64,000 nt of DNA from Akkermansiaceae bacterium (GCA_024233135.1 JACKPZ010000010.1:96690-160689); one strand, 5' to 3'; shown: positions 36,311-45,055, counted from the first letter of the stretch. A program made the numbers and translations. Notes: generated from the letters alone by a model not told the origin.

Positions 36311-37629
36311 ACCGGACCGCACGCGAACCGGGACTGCTGTGGCCGGCGCTGTGGCGCCTCGCGCTGGCGGGCGGCGCTTTTCTCGTCGTCTATGGTTTCT
36401 GCAACCGCTTCACCGCCACCCGCGACGACCTCGGCACATGGATGTGGGAGTGGGAACGCCGCATCCCGTTTGTTAGGGAATTCATCATCCCGTATTGGTC
36501 GCTCGACTTGTTCTTCTGCGGCGCGTTCTTCATCTGCACCACGAAGGTCGAACTCGATCTGCTGACGAAACGTCTGGTCGCGGTGACCTTCGCGAGCGGC
36601 CTGTGTTTCCTTCTCTTCCCGCTCCAGATGGGACTGCCGAGACCGGAGCCCGAAGGCTGGACCGCGCCGCTCTTCCACGCGCTCTACGCGGGCGACATGC
36701 CCTACAACCTCGCTCCGTCGCTCCACATCAGTTTGCGCTCGTTGATTTGGGTGGTCTACGGCGCCCACCTCCGCGGCTGGTGGCGTGGAGCTGCGAAGCT
36801 CTGGTTCATCGCCATCGGCGCGTCGACCCTGCTTGTTCGCCAGCATCACGTGATCGACGTCGCGACGGGATTTCTCATGGGCTGGATCATCGCCGCCCTC
36901 ATCCCGGACCCGCGGGTGGTCGTTACCCGGAACCCATCGGGAAAACTCGCCCGCCGATACGGTGCCGGGGCCGTCGTCTGCGCGGCACTCGCGGTCCTGT
37001 GGTTCGGCTTCGCCTGGCCGGCGGTCGCGCTGGGCATCACCGCCCTCGCGTACTCCACGGGAAACCCGCGCCTGTTCGGCAAGGAGAACGGAACCTTGTC
37101 GCCCGCCGCGGAGTGGTGCCTGCTGCCGGTCATTCTCGTCCGCTATTTCATCCAGCGCCGCTGGCTGAAACGAAAACCCGCGTGGCGGGAAGTCGCGCCG
37201 GGCCTCCTGCTCGGCCGCATCGTCAACGACCACGAGGCGGAGGAACTTCTCGCCGGCGGTCCGCTTGCCGTGCTCGATCTAACCGCCGAGTCGAACGCTC
37301 CCAAACCGTTCCGGGAACATGCCGTCTATCGCAACCTGCCGATGCTCGATCTCGTCCCCCCGTCCGCCGCCGATGTCTCGCGCGCCCTCGAGTTTCTCCA
37401 CGAACAAACGCCGCAGCGCCGGGTCTTCCTCCATTGCCAACTTGGACTCCAACGTTCCGCCACCATCGCCGCCCATTGGCTTGTCGCACATGGCTCCGCC
37501 CGCGATCTCGAACACGCCAAAGCCCAACTCCGCCAACTCGACCCGGAAATCAATTTCCCGCTTCCCATCTCCCAACACCCGCTTCCCGCCGCTTCCTCAA
37601 ACGAGCCATCAGACAAGAGTTCCCGTTAG
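36307..37629 (+). CDS. ynbD: PAP2 / dual-specificity phosphatase fusion (YnbD-like)
   Basis: ATG 36307 overlaps the YnbC stop and gives 440 residues (E. coli YnbD is about 430). The N-terminal 290 residues hold six to eight membrane helices with a PAP2-type core: PSLHIS (H140) and QHHVIDVATG (H180/H181, D184). The C-terminal cytosolic domain (about 300-420) is a cysteine phosphatase with FLHCQLGLQRSA, the HCx5R signature (C377, R383). It should remove phosphate from a phospholipid or head-group phosphate. It is the last gene of the ynb-like unit. All catalytic residues look intact. Confidence 0.88.
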   Translation: MNRTAREPGLLWPALWRLALAGGAFLVVYGFCNRFTATRDDLGTWMWEWERRIPFVREFIIPYWSLDLFFCGAFFICTTKVELDLLTKRLVAVTFASGLCFLLFPLQMGLPRPEPEGWTAPLFHALYAGDMPYNLAPSLHISLRSLIWVVYGAHLRGWWRGAAKLWFIAIGASTLLVRQHHVIDVATGFLMGWIIAALIPDPRVVVTRNPSGKLARRYGAGAVVCAALAVLWFGFAWPAVALGITALAYSTGNPRLFGKENGTLSPAAEWCLLPVILVRYFIQRRWLKRKPAWREVAPGLLLGRIVNDHEAEELLAGGPLAVLDLTAESNAPKPFREHAVYRNLPMLDLVPPSAADVSRALEFLHEQTPQRRVFLHCQLGLQRSATIAAHWLVAHGSARDLEHAKAQLRQLDPEINFPLPISQHPLPAASSNEPSDKSSR

Positions 37630-38194
37630 CGCATTATCGGTGCGGCCGCATCAAAGACTTGTCTTGCGGTGGCAAACGATCGGACGAGTTCCGAGCACGA
37701 GGAGATTGAAACCAATCCGGAGTTCTCCGAACGGAAGACCCCGGCAGTACGCACCGATAAACTGCCAGCAGACCATCGGTGCGGCCGCACCAATGATTCG
37801 CTCTTTGATGAGGGGCGATTGGAAGAGATTCAAACGGGAATCGATCCGTAGCAATCGGGACAAAGAGGCCGGCGGCCTGCTCCGCGCGACTCAGGTTTTG
37901 TTAGCAAATGATTGGTGCGGCCGCATCGATTTTTTACACACGTAGACTCGGGGGGGGCGGCCCGAAGGGCAGTGTGTCTGGGCGTGATTGCCGCGCGGTT
38001 CTTGAGGGGGAGTTTGCGAAGGGAACAGCGAAGAAAGATCGAAGGCATGCAGAACGGGGGAGCCGGCCGAAGGTGGTTGGGACCGTCGGAGGCGGGGACG
38101 AAAGACGGATGGCAGCGGAGGAAGAGGAGGCATGAAATCCGGCGGTCTTTTCCGATTGCCATCGCAAGGAGCCTCTGCTCCCTTTCTCCGCATC
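37630..38194. repeat. Intergenic region with three 17-bp palindromic repeats
   Basis: This 565-bp gap between ynbD and the bactofilin gene has three copies of ATYGGTGCGGCCGCAYC at 37636-37652, 37775-37791 and 37911-37927, each centred on the perfect palindrome TGCGGCCGCA. The spacings are 139 and 136 bp, and the sequences between copies 1-2 and 2-3 share weak similarity, suggesting a decayed tandem repeat of about 137 bp. A reverse-complement partial copy (GCACCGAT) lies at 37751-37758. Nothing in the last 260 bp looks like a gene. Confidence 0.55.
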
Positions 38195-38515
38195 ATGGCG
38201 AACGCGACCAATGTCCTCTCCAGCGGAATCGAAATCATCGGTTCCATCCGCTTTTCCAACGACATGATCATCGATGGAAAGATCGAAGGCGAGATCAACT
38301 CGGACAAAGGCCGGGTGACCATCGGCGAGAACGCCGCCATCAAGGGCGACGTGACGGCCGGCGAGGTGAAAGTTTACGGCAAGGTGGAGGGCAAGATCAC
38401 CTCCGAGCGCTGTGAACTGAAGGACAAGTCGCGGATCAACGGCGACATCAAGTCCAAGGTTTTCTCGATGGAGGAAGGCGCGCAGCTTTCCGGCCGCACC
38501 GAGATCGGCGGCTGA
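38195..38515 (+). CDS. Bactofilin (polymer-forming cytoskeletal protein)
   Basis: A 106-residue protein made almost wholly of a right-handed beta-helix core with regular hydrophobic/Gly spacing (SSGIEIIGSIRFSNDMIIDG, GRVTIGENAAIKGDVTAGEV). Bactofilins polymerise without nucleotides and organise cell-wall or envelope machinery. ATG 38195 (MANATN) is preferred over ATG 38132 because the extra 21 residues do not fit the family. It is followed by a strong terminator, so it is probably monocistronic. Confidence 0.9.
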   Translation: MANATNVLSSGIEIIGSIRFSNDMIIDGKIEGEINSDKGRVTIGENAAIKGDVTAGEVKVYGKVEGKITSERCELKDKSRINGDIKSKVFSMEEGAQLSGRTEIGG

Positions 38516-38541
38516 AACCGAGCCTCATTACCTGATTTTCG

Positions 38542-38571
38542 AAAGCGCCGGGTGATCCCGGCGCTTTTTCG
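38542..38571 (+). terminator. Strong rho-independent terminator after the bactofilin gene
   Basis: A perfect 11-bp stem (AAAGCGCCGGG with CCCGGCGCTTT) around the loop TGAT, followed by TTTTTC, 26 bp after the stop. The A-run on the other side also makes it usable for the convergent minus-strand transporter gene. Confidence 0.92.
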
Positions 38572-38605
38572 TTGCCGTGGGCGGGCGCCCGCGGACACCC
38601 CGCCG

Positions 38606-39508
38606 TCACCGTTCCTCCCAGCTTTCCTCCTCATGTTCCGCCGAGCGCGGCTCCAGATGCGAGATCACGCGGCCGTCCGGGTGGAGCAACCTGGCGACGG
38701 CGGCTTCCACCGTGGTGGCCTGGCCGTGTGCGCGGCGCACGGAAATCTCGTCGTCGAATACGAGGTGGAACTCGACCCAGTGGGTGCGGCCGGAGTGGCG
38801 GTAGCGGAAATTGTGGTAGGTGAGCCCGTGTGCTTCCGTTTCACGGTCGAGCAGTTCCCGAATCTTCGTTTCCACACCGGGATCCGACTCGTCGAGCAGG
38901 CCGGCGAGGCTTTCGCGGATGAGTTTCGCACCGACGCGGAGAATGTTCGCGGCGGCGAGCATGGCGGCGATGGGGTCCCACCACGGCCAGTCGGTGAGCA
39001 TCACGAGGCCGAGGGCGACGAGCACCGCGGCGCTCGACCAGACATCGGTGAGCACGTGCATGCCGTTGGCGCGGAGGAGGGGTGAGTTGCGGCGTTTCCC
39101 GACCGCGACGAGGGACAGTCCGAGGACGAGATTGACGAGGGCGGCGGCCGTGGTGATCGCGATGCCGATGCCGAGGTTCTCCAGGCGCACGCCGAAGATC
39201 ATCTGCCGGATCGCCTCGTAGAAAATGAGCAGGGCGGCGGCGGAAATCATCGCGCCTTCGAAACCTGCCGAGAGGAAACTCACCTTGTCGTGACCGAAGT
39301 GGTGGGTCTCGTCGGCCGGCTTGTGCGAAAGCCGCAGCGCCCATGCGGCGAAGACGACCGCGAGGAAATGCACGACCGACTCGGCGGCGTCCGAATAGAT
39401 CGCGGACGATCCGGTGGCCACCGCCGCGGTGACCTTGGCGATGAGCAGCAGCACCGCCGCCACCAGCGAAAGATTCATCACGCGCTTCTCCTCCTCGTAG
39501 CCGCTCAC
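38606..39508 (-). CDS. Cation diffusion facilitator family transporter
   Basis: A 300-residue inner-membrane metal/proton antiporter with about six membrane helices and a C-terminal cytosolic ferredoxin-like domain (about 205-285). Metal-site motifs seen: SDAAES in helix II, HHFGHDKVS before helix III and HVLTDVWSS in helix V. The family exports Zn2+, Fe2+, Mn2+ or Co2+. GTG 39508 is chosen because VSGYEEEKRVMNLS precedes helix I as in relatives. ATG 39478, with a GAGGAGGAG ribosome-site-like string before it, is a real alternative. Divergent from pcm. Confidence 0.88.
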   Translation of the reverse strand: MSGYEEEKRVMNLSLVAAVLLLIAKVTAAVATGSSAIYSDAAESVVHFLAVVFAAWALRLSHKPADETHHFGHDKVSFLSAGFEGAMISAAALLIFYEAIRQMIFGVRLENLGIGIAITTAAALVNLVLGLSLVAVGKRRNSPLLRANGMHVLTDVWSSAAVLVALGLVMLTDWPWWDPIAAMLAAANILRVGAKLIRESLAGLLDESDPGVETKIRELLDRETEAHGLTYHNFRYRHSGRTHWVEFHLVFDDEISVRRAHGQATTVEAAVARLLHPDGRVISHLEPRSAEHEEESWEER

Positions 39509-39645
39509 GGCGCGACTGTGAATCAACAGGAGCGCTTGGCAATCCCGCGCCAACGGGTTTTCCCGTGCGACGTCCGGAGATCCGCCTATCTTGTCCGATG
39601 ATCCACCGCCGTCTGCCGGACACCGGAACATCCCGCCATGAGACC

Positions 39646-40281
39646 ATGCGAGAGGAAATCATCGAACAACAACTGAAACGTCCGGTTGGAGGTATCACCG
39701 ACGAGCGCGTTCTCGACGCGATGAAACGCGTACCGCGGCATGAATTCGTGCCTGAGGACATGCGCGACCGGGCTTACGAAGACCGGCCCCTGCCGATCGG
39801 TGAAGGGCAGACGATCTCACAGCCTTACGTTGTCGCGTTCATGACCGAGAAACTCGAGCCGCAACCGGAAGACCGGGTGCTCGAGGTGGGAACCGGCTCG
39901 GGCTATCAAACGGCGGTGCTGGCGGAATTGGTGAAGGAGGTTTACAGCATCGAGATCGTTCCCGCCCTCGCCAGCAGGGCCGCGCGCGACCTCGAACGCC
40001 TCGGTTACCAGAACATCCACACACGCACCGGCGATGGCTACCAAGGATGGCCGGAGGCCGCGCCGTTCGACGCGGTGATCGTGACCTGCGCGCCGGAAGA
40101 CGTGCCGGAGCCACTCGTCGGGCAAGTCAAGGACGGCGGCCGGATGATCATTCCGGTGGGGCCGGCCGGGGATCAGAAACTGATCCTGGTCCGGAAACTC
40201 GGCGGCCGCTTGCAGCAGGAGTCCGTGCTGCCGGTGCGCTTCGTGCCGATGACCGGGGAGGTCGAGCGGAGGAACCAGTGA
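39646..40281 (+). CDS. pcm: Protein-L-isoaspartate O-methyltransferase
   Basis: A 211-residue cytosolic repair enzyme that methylates L-isoaspartyl residues in damaged proteins using SAM. Family strings: DERVLDAMKRVPRHEFVPE, GQTISQPYVVAFMTE, SAM motif LEVGTGSGYQTAVLAEL and a C-terminal RFVPMTGE. ATG 39646 yields the normal N-terminus; the frame stays open to 39565 but the added residues are not conserved. Confidence 0.93.
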   Translation: MREEIIEQQLKRPVGGITDERVLDAMKRVPRHEFVPEDMRDRAYEDRPLPIGEGQTISQPYVVAFMTEKLEPQPEDRVLEVGTGSGYQTAVLAELVKEVYSIEIVPALASRAARDLERLGYQNIHTRTGDGYQGWPEAAPFDAVIVTCAPEDVPEPLVGQVKDGGRMIIPVGPAGDQKLILVRKLGGRLQQESVLPVRFVPMTGEVERRNQ

Positions 40282-40327
40282 GCCGGACGGGCTTGCCGAG
40301 GACGGCGGGTGAGTGCATCACTCCGCC

Positions 40328-40705
40328 ATGCGTCCGCTCATCTTCGGCACCGGGTTGCTTGTCATCGCGCTCGGATTCCTCGGCAAGCAGCAGGTTTCCG
40401 GCGACGCCGGCTTCGCCTTCCTGCAAGGCGGCCTCACGCTCGGCGGCGCCTTGCTGATCTGCGGATTGTTCACACTCAAGATGCGCTGGCACGGGACCAT
40501 CGGCGCCGGCGTCGTCGCATTGTTAGGAGCGGCGCGTGGGATCGGCAATCTCCCGGACCTCGCGAAACTGATAGCGGGCGACAGGCAACGCGGCACGGTG
40601 CCGCTGCTCGAAGCCGGGATCACTCTGGCTTGTCTGGTGCTGCTGCTGGCGGTGCTTCGCTCTCTCCAGCGGGAGCGGGTGCGGAGGATGTTGGAGCAGG
40701 AGTAG
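40328..40705 (+). CDS. Small four-helix membrane protein, unknown
   Basis: A 125-residue hydrophobic protein with about four membrane segments (residues 3-20, 29-50, 55-72 and 90-112). It ends in a basic, charged tail (RSLQRERVRRMLEQE). The frame is open from GTG 40313. No family is recognised. It sits 46 bp after pcm. Its last 86 bp overlap the 3' end of the convergent GH75-like gene, an arrangement worth checking since either stop could be misplaced by sequence error. Confidence 0.5.
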   Translation: MRPLIFGTGLLVIALGFLGKQQVSGDAGFAFLQGGLTLGGALLICGLFTLKMRWHGTIGAGVVALLGAARGIGNLPDLAKLIAGDRQRGTVPLLEAGITLACLVLLLAVLRSLQRERVRRMLEQE

Positions 40706-42116
40706 GCGCGGGCGGAGGCTCCGGTTTCGGCAGCAGGTCCTGCCAGACATGGAGTTGATAGCCATCGCCCAGGCCACCGATTTCCTGGAGCAGTTCGTGG
40801 CAGCGCTGGCGCCAGCGTTCGTAATCCGGCGGCCCGCGTTTCTCGTCCCGGCTGCCGGGAAACACGACATAGGTCACCTTGAGATCGGAGACAGGGCGGC
40901 TGTACGGAGAGGATTTCGGGTTGATCTCCTTGGCCATCCGCAGCGAGGCCTCGCCCACCTTGAAGGTCGGGCCGCCATCGCCGACGATGGCCGGATAGAC
41001 CTTGCCACCGTGGGCCACCACCGCGAAGTCGCCGACGTTGGGCGCGAAGGGATCACTGGAAGTCAGCAGGTTCACCGGAATGACGATGAAGGGGTCATAC
41101 TCGGCGATAAGAAAACTGCGGCCCTTCATGTCGGTGATGCCGCGGCGCAGGTAGGAGATGCGGTCGCGCAGCCACTTCTTGCGTTCGGCGGTGGTTTTCG
41201 GATCGGCGAGTTCCTTGTTGGCGTTGCCGACGCGTTTCTCCCAGCCGGCGACCATCGGGTTCGGGGTCTTCGTGCGCTTGGCCCAGCCGTAGCTGGTGAA
41301 GGGCTGATAGTAGGTCGAGTTGACAATCTCCGATGGCATCGTGGCGAGCCGGTCGCCGTCCGAGCCGTCGGAAACGACGTCCATTTCCGCCTGCATCAGA
41401 AACACCTTGCGACCGGTGGAAGCCTTGGCGTGCAGGATCGTCTCGCAGTCGTAGAAATTGTGTTTGGTGAGCAGCTCGTTGAGCGTGTGGGCGCTGCGGC
41501 GGATGCGGTCGGTCTTGTTGTTGTAGAGCTTCGTGAACCAAGGGGAAACGGTGGCCTTCTCCATCAGATCCGGAAGTCCGGGGAAGATCTTCGAAAGCTC
41601 GGGATTCGATTCCTCAAGCTCGGCGATGGTCTTCGCCGGCTCGGGCACGCGGAGCGTGAGTTTGTAGAACGCCTTGTAACTTTCGTCGTCGGTTCGCTCG
41701 CGGGAGGCGATGCCGCCTTTGGCGATGTCCACTTCGGTTTCGAACGGGATGCCGGAGCGGAGTTGCCGGACATCGACGATGCTGCCGAGCGCGAGCTGGG
41801 GCGGCGGTTCGGGTTCGCTGGGGGTGGCTTGTTTCGCGGATTCCTCGGCAGCCTTCCTCATCGCCTCGATCTCGCGGGTGAGTTCCTTTTCCATTTCCGA
41901 GCGGAGGCGCGCCTCGATCTGGCGGCGGATGTCCGACTCGTCGGCCGGAATGATGACGGGTTTCGGCGCGAAGACCTCCTTGAGCCCGCGTTTCACCTTG
42001 CCGGGAAAGCCGGTGAAACAAAGCCCCACAACCCCGCCGAGCACCACCAGCAGGCCGGCGCCGAGCCACGGAAACCCGCGGCTTCCGCGGCTCCGGTTTT
42101 CCCTCCGTTCGTTCAT
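40620..42116 (-). CDS. Membrane-anchored GH75 chitosanase-like protein
   Basis: A 498-residue product from ATG 42116. One membrane anchor (about residues 15-35, WLGAGLLVVLGGVVGLCF) and a Glu/Lys-rich helical stretch (about 50-105) precede a domain (about 115-440) with the hallmarks I associate with GH75: FLMQAEMDVVSDGSDGDR, YDPFIVIPVNLL, GDFAVVAHGGKVYPAIVGDG and KVGEASLRMA. A Pro/Ala-rich tail ends the chain. GH75 enzymes cleave chitosan; the natural role here could be cell-wall or exopolysaccharide turnover. The catalytic pair (Asp and Glu) seems present (AEMDV, GEAS), but the assignment is from motif memory. Confidence 0.6.
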   Translation of the reverse strand: MNERRENRSRGSRGFPWLGAGLLVVLGGVVGLCFTGFPGKVKRGLKEVFAPKPVIIPADESDIRRQIEARLRSEMEKELTREIEAMRKAAEESAKQATPSEPEPPPQLALGSIVDVRQLRSGIPFETEVDIAKGGIASRERTDDESYKAFYKLTLRVPEPAKTIAELEESNPELSKIFPGLPDLMEKATVSPWFTKLYNNKTDRIRRSAHTLNELLTKHNFYDCETILHAKASTGRKVFLMQAEMDVVSDGSDGDRLATMPSEIVNSTYYQPFTSYGWAKRTKTPNPMVAGWEKRVGNANKELADPKTTAERKKWLRDRISYLRRGITDMKGRSFLIAEYDPFIVIPVNLLTSSDPFAPNVGDFAVVAHGGKVYPAIVGDGGPTFKVGEASLRMAKEINPKSSPYSRPVSDLKVTYVVFPGSRDEKRGPPDYERWRQRCHELLQEIGGLGDGYQLHVWQDLLPKPEPPPAPTPAPTSSAPAPAGESEAPPAAAPDKPE

Positions 42117-42219
42117 CGTGCGCAGTCTAGATGAGGTCCGGCGGCGGCCACAACCCGTCTTTTCCGTGCCGCCCGGAAAACACCATGACAAACCCGGCTC
42201 CATCCCTACACTCCCCCGC

Positions 42220-43680
42220 GTGAGCTACCAGGTCTTCGCCCGGAAATACCGCCCGAGAACATTCGACGACGTTCTCGGGCAGGACCACGTGGTGCGCACG
42301 CTGCGCAACGCGATTTCCCAGAAGCGCCTCGCCCACGCCTACCTGTTCGTCGGCCCGCGCGGCACCGGCAAGACGTCCACCGCCCGGATCTTCGCCAAGG
42401 CGCTCAACTGCAGCGACGGCCCGAAGGTCGACTTCGATCCTGACGAGGACATCTGCAAGGAGATCGCCGAGGGACGCTCGCTCGACGTGCTCGAGATCGA
42501 CGGTGCGTCCAACAACGGCGTCGAACAGGTGCGCGACCTGCGTGACTCGGTGCGCTTCGCCCCGGCCCGCGGGCAGTTCAAGATTTACTACATCGACGAA
42601 GTCCACATGCTCTCGAACGCGGCGTTCAACGCCCTGCTCAAGACGCTCGAGGAGCCGCCGGAGCACGTGAAGTTCATCTTCGCCACCACCGAGGCGAACA
42701 AGATCCTGCCGACGATTCTCTCGCGCTGCCAGCGTTTCGACCTGCGGCCGATCCCGACCGACCTGATCGCCAGCCACCTGCTGCACATCGCCGGAAACGA
42801 AGGTGTCGAACTCGACGACGCGGCCGCCTGGGCGATTGCCAAGGGCGCCGACGGCGGCATGCGCGACGCGCAGTCGATGCTCGACCAGCTCGTCGCCTTC
42901 TGCGGCGATCACATCACCGAGGAAAACGTGCTCGATGTATTCGGTTTCACCTCGCGCGAGAAGGTCGCCACCCTGGCGATCGCCCTGCTCGACCGGGAAA
43001 CTCCGGAAGCGCTTTCGATCATCCAGATGGAAGCCGAGAGCGGCCGCGACCTGTCGCAGTTCCTCGGCGAGTTGATCGGCTGCCTGCGCGCCCTGCTGGT
43101 CACGAAACTCGACGTTTCCGCCGGCAGCGAAGGCATTCCCGCCGAGCTGTGGGAATCCTTGCTGGAGAGCTCCGAGTCCTACCCGCCCGACCGGATTCTC
43201 GCGGCCATCGACGTGTTCGCGGAAACCGAGGGCCGGATGAAATGGGCCACCAACAAGCGGCTCCACTTTGAACTCGGAATCATCAAGGCGGTGCAGGCCC
43301 TCTCCGAAGTCCGCATCACCGACGTGATCTCGGTGCTCGCGAAGGGCGCCGACCATTGCGCCCCGTCGCTCTCCCCGCAGCAGGCGCCGCGGGAAGCACC
43401 GCCGGCCCCGGAACCCGCCGTGGAAGAACCGGCCGCTCCCGCGAAACGTGAGAAACCCGAGAGCTCCGGCATCGCCAGTCTGGCGTCCGCCATCGAGGCG
43501 GCTCCGGAAGTCACCGAGCCGCCGCCCGCGCCGGAACCGCCGCCGTGGAAGAGCGAGGAAACGAAACCTGAGCCGCAACCCGAGGCGCCTCCCAAACCGT
43601 CCGTCGACGAGACATTCTATCAAGACCCCTTGATCAAAGCCGCCGTCGAGCGCTTCCAAGGCAAGGTCGTAGCGAGTTGA
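42220..43680 (+). CDS. dnaX: DNA polymerase III subunit gamma/tau
   Basis: GTG 42220 starts the conserved SYQVFARKYRPRTFDDVLGQ and gives 486 residues. The AAA+ clamp-loader core has Walker A GPRGTGKTS, Walker B IYYIDEVHML, the SRC motif LSRCQRFDL and EEPPEHVKFIFATTE. Domain III follows (about 230-370), then a Pro/Glu-rich tail. The zinc module is altered: where the family has CxxCxxC the sequence reads DPDEDIC, so two of four cysteines are lost. It is followed 36 bp later by a YbaB-type gene, a conserved pairing; recR is absent. Confidence 0.93.
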   Translation: MSYQVFARKYRPRTFDDVLGQDHVVRTLRNAISQKRLAHAYLFVGPRGTGKTSTARIFAKALNCSDGPKVDFDPDEDICKEIAEGRSLDVLEIDGASNNGVEQVRDLRDSVRFAPARGQFKIYYIDEVHMLSNAAFNALLKTLEEPPEHVKFIFATTEANKILPTILSRCQRFDLRPIPTDLIASHLLHIAGNEGVELDDAAAWAIAKGADGGMRDAQSMLDQLVAFCGDHITEENVLDVFGFTSREKVATLAIALLDRETPEALSIIQMEAESGRDLSQFLGELIGCLRALLVTKLDVSAGSEGIPAELWESLLESSESYPPDRILAAIDVFAETEGRMKWATNKRLHFELGIIKAVQALSEVRITDVISVLAKGADHCAPSLSPQQAPREAPPAPEPAVEEPAAPAKREKPESSGIASLASAIEAAPEVTEPPPAPEPPPWKSEETKPEPQPEAPPKPSVDETFYQDPLIKAAVERFQGKVVAS

Positions 43681-43716
43681 TCCACCGCTCGATACGAAAA
43701 TCGAACCAAACACTCC

Positions 43717-44022
43717 ATGAACATCGCCAAACTGATGAAACAAGCCCAGCAGATGCAGGCCGGGCTCGCCGCCAAACAAGAGGAACTCGCCCAACAATCC
43801 GTCGAGGCATCCGTCGGCGGTGGCAAGGTCGTCGTCACCGCCACCGGTGCGGGCGATGTCACCGACATCAGGATCGACGCCTCGGTGGTCGATCCCGAGG
43901 ACGTCGATTTCCTTCAGGAACTCGTGCTCAAGGGCGTGCAGGAAGCGATTTCCAAAGGCAAGGAGATGGCCGCGTCGGAAATGCAGAAGCTCACCGGCGG
44001 CATGGGACTGCCGGGATTCTGA
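43717..44022 (+). CDS. YbaB/EbfC family nucleoid-associated protein
   Basis: A 101-residue DNA-binding protein with N-terminal NIAKLMKQAQQMQAGLAAKQ and the central GGGKVVVTATGAGDVTDIRID core that forms the dimeric tweezer fold. It binds DNA and shapes the nucleoid. It sits directly downstream of dnaX, as in many bacteria, but the usual third gene recR does not follow. Confidence 0.93.
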   Translation: MNIAKLMKQAQQMQAGLAAKQEELAQQSVEASVGGGKVVVTATGAGDVTDIRIDASVVDPEDVDFLQELVLKGVQEAISKGKEMAASEMQKLTGGMGLPGF

Positions 44023-44058
44023 GCCGTCCGGCTGGATCAATTCGGATTCTCCCCCCCG

Positions 44059-45054
44059 ATGTCCATTCTCAGGCGAAGGATCGGATGGACCTTGGTGGGG
44101 CTCTCGCTGCTGCTGCACATCCTGACGGTCTATTGTTTCGCCCGCCAACCGGACCGTTTCGCCGCCTTCACCGTGTTGCCGATCTGGCTGTGGGGCGGCT
44201 TCGGGCTGCTGCTCTGCTGCTCGGCGTTCTACTTTTTCCGCGCGCCGCTCTCGCTGGTGATGACCGCCGTCTGGGCGGTCACCCTGCTGGTGGGGGCCGA
44301 TGAGGCGAAAGTGCTCGCGAACCTCGCGAAATCCGCGCCGCATCCGGGCATCGCCGAGCCCTTCCATGGCCGGCCGGTGATCCGCGTGGCCACCGTCAAC
44401 TGCGCGGTCTTCGATTACGGCGATCCGTCCGCGGACATCGCGGCGTGGCACCCGGACATCGTGCTCGTCCAGGATGCGTTTCCCCATCAGGTGAAACGCA
44501 TCGCCGATGTCCTCTACGGCGGGCGGGGCGACTACCGGGCGCGCAACACCAACGGCGTGATCACCCGCTGGAAGATCGAACGCGAGGTGCGCAACCCGAC
44601 ACAACGCAACCAGCAGGTCACCGTCCTCACTCCCGACGGAACCCGCATCGAGGTGGTCAACGTCCACCTCCAGTCGGCGGCCACCAACCTGCGATTTTGG
44701 GATCGTACCGCATGGCGCGAGCACCGCGTGAACCGCGCGCTGCGGCGCTCGGAACTCGGCACCGTCCAACAGGTGCTCGAACAAACGACCCATTTTCCCC
44801 AGGCGCCGACGATCTTCGGCGGCGACTTCAACGCCCCGGCCAACGACATCGTCCACCGCCAGCTCGGCCGCGATTTCGTCGATGCCTTCGCCGCCGCCGG
44901 CACCGGCTGGGGCGATACCTATCAGCGACGGTTCCCGATCCTGCGGATCGACGTGATCCACGCGACCCGCCACCTCGAACCCGTGCGCTCGCTCACCGTG
45001 ACCACCCGCCACAGCGACCACCGCATGGTCATCGCGGACTTCGTGAAACGCTGA
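44059..45054 (+). CDS. Membrane-anchored endonuclease/exonuclease/phosphatase family protein
   Basis: A 331-residue product with three N-terminal membrane helices (about 8-28, 35-58, 62-82) and an EEP-fold domain (about 105-331). Metal-site and catalytic motifs: ATVNCAV, VQDAFPHQ in the place of the usual QE string, VVNVHLQS, GGDFNAP, RIDVIHA and the terminal SDHRMV. Such proteins hydrolyse phosphodiesters of nucleic acids, lipids or inositol phosphates. The membrane anchor suggests a periplasmic or lipid substrate. The canonical metal-binding Glu appears as Asp (VQDAF), which may alter activity. Confidence 0.82.
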   Translation: MSILRRRIGWTLVGLSLLLHILTVYCFARQPDRFAAFTVLPIWLWGGFGLLLCCSAFYFFRAPLSLVMTAVWAVTLLVGADEAKVLANLAKSAPHPGIAEPFHGRPVIRVATVNCAVFDYGDPSADIAAWHPDIVLVQDAFPHQVKRIADVLYGGRGDYRARNTNGVITRWKIEREVRNPTQRNQQVTVLTPDGTRIEVVNVHLQSAATNLRFWDRTAWREHRVNRALRRSELGTVQQVLEQTTHFPQAPTIFGGDFNAPANDIVHRQLGRDFVDAFAAAGTGWGDTYQRRFPILRIDVIHATRHLEPVRSLTVTTRHSDHRMVIADFVKR

Positions 45055-45055
45055 G

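Noticed and set aside
42127..45021. Very long open frame on the minus strand opposite dnaX and neighbours
   Set aside because: It is antisense to clearly conserved genes (dnaX, ybaB-type, EEP). The predicted product has no recognisable domain and is a by-product of high GC content.
43717..45054. Expected recR after the ybaB-type gene
   Set aside because: The next gene is an EEP-fold protein; no RecR zinc finger or Toprim motif is present.
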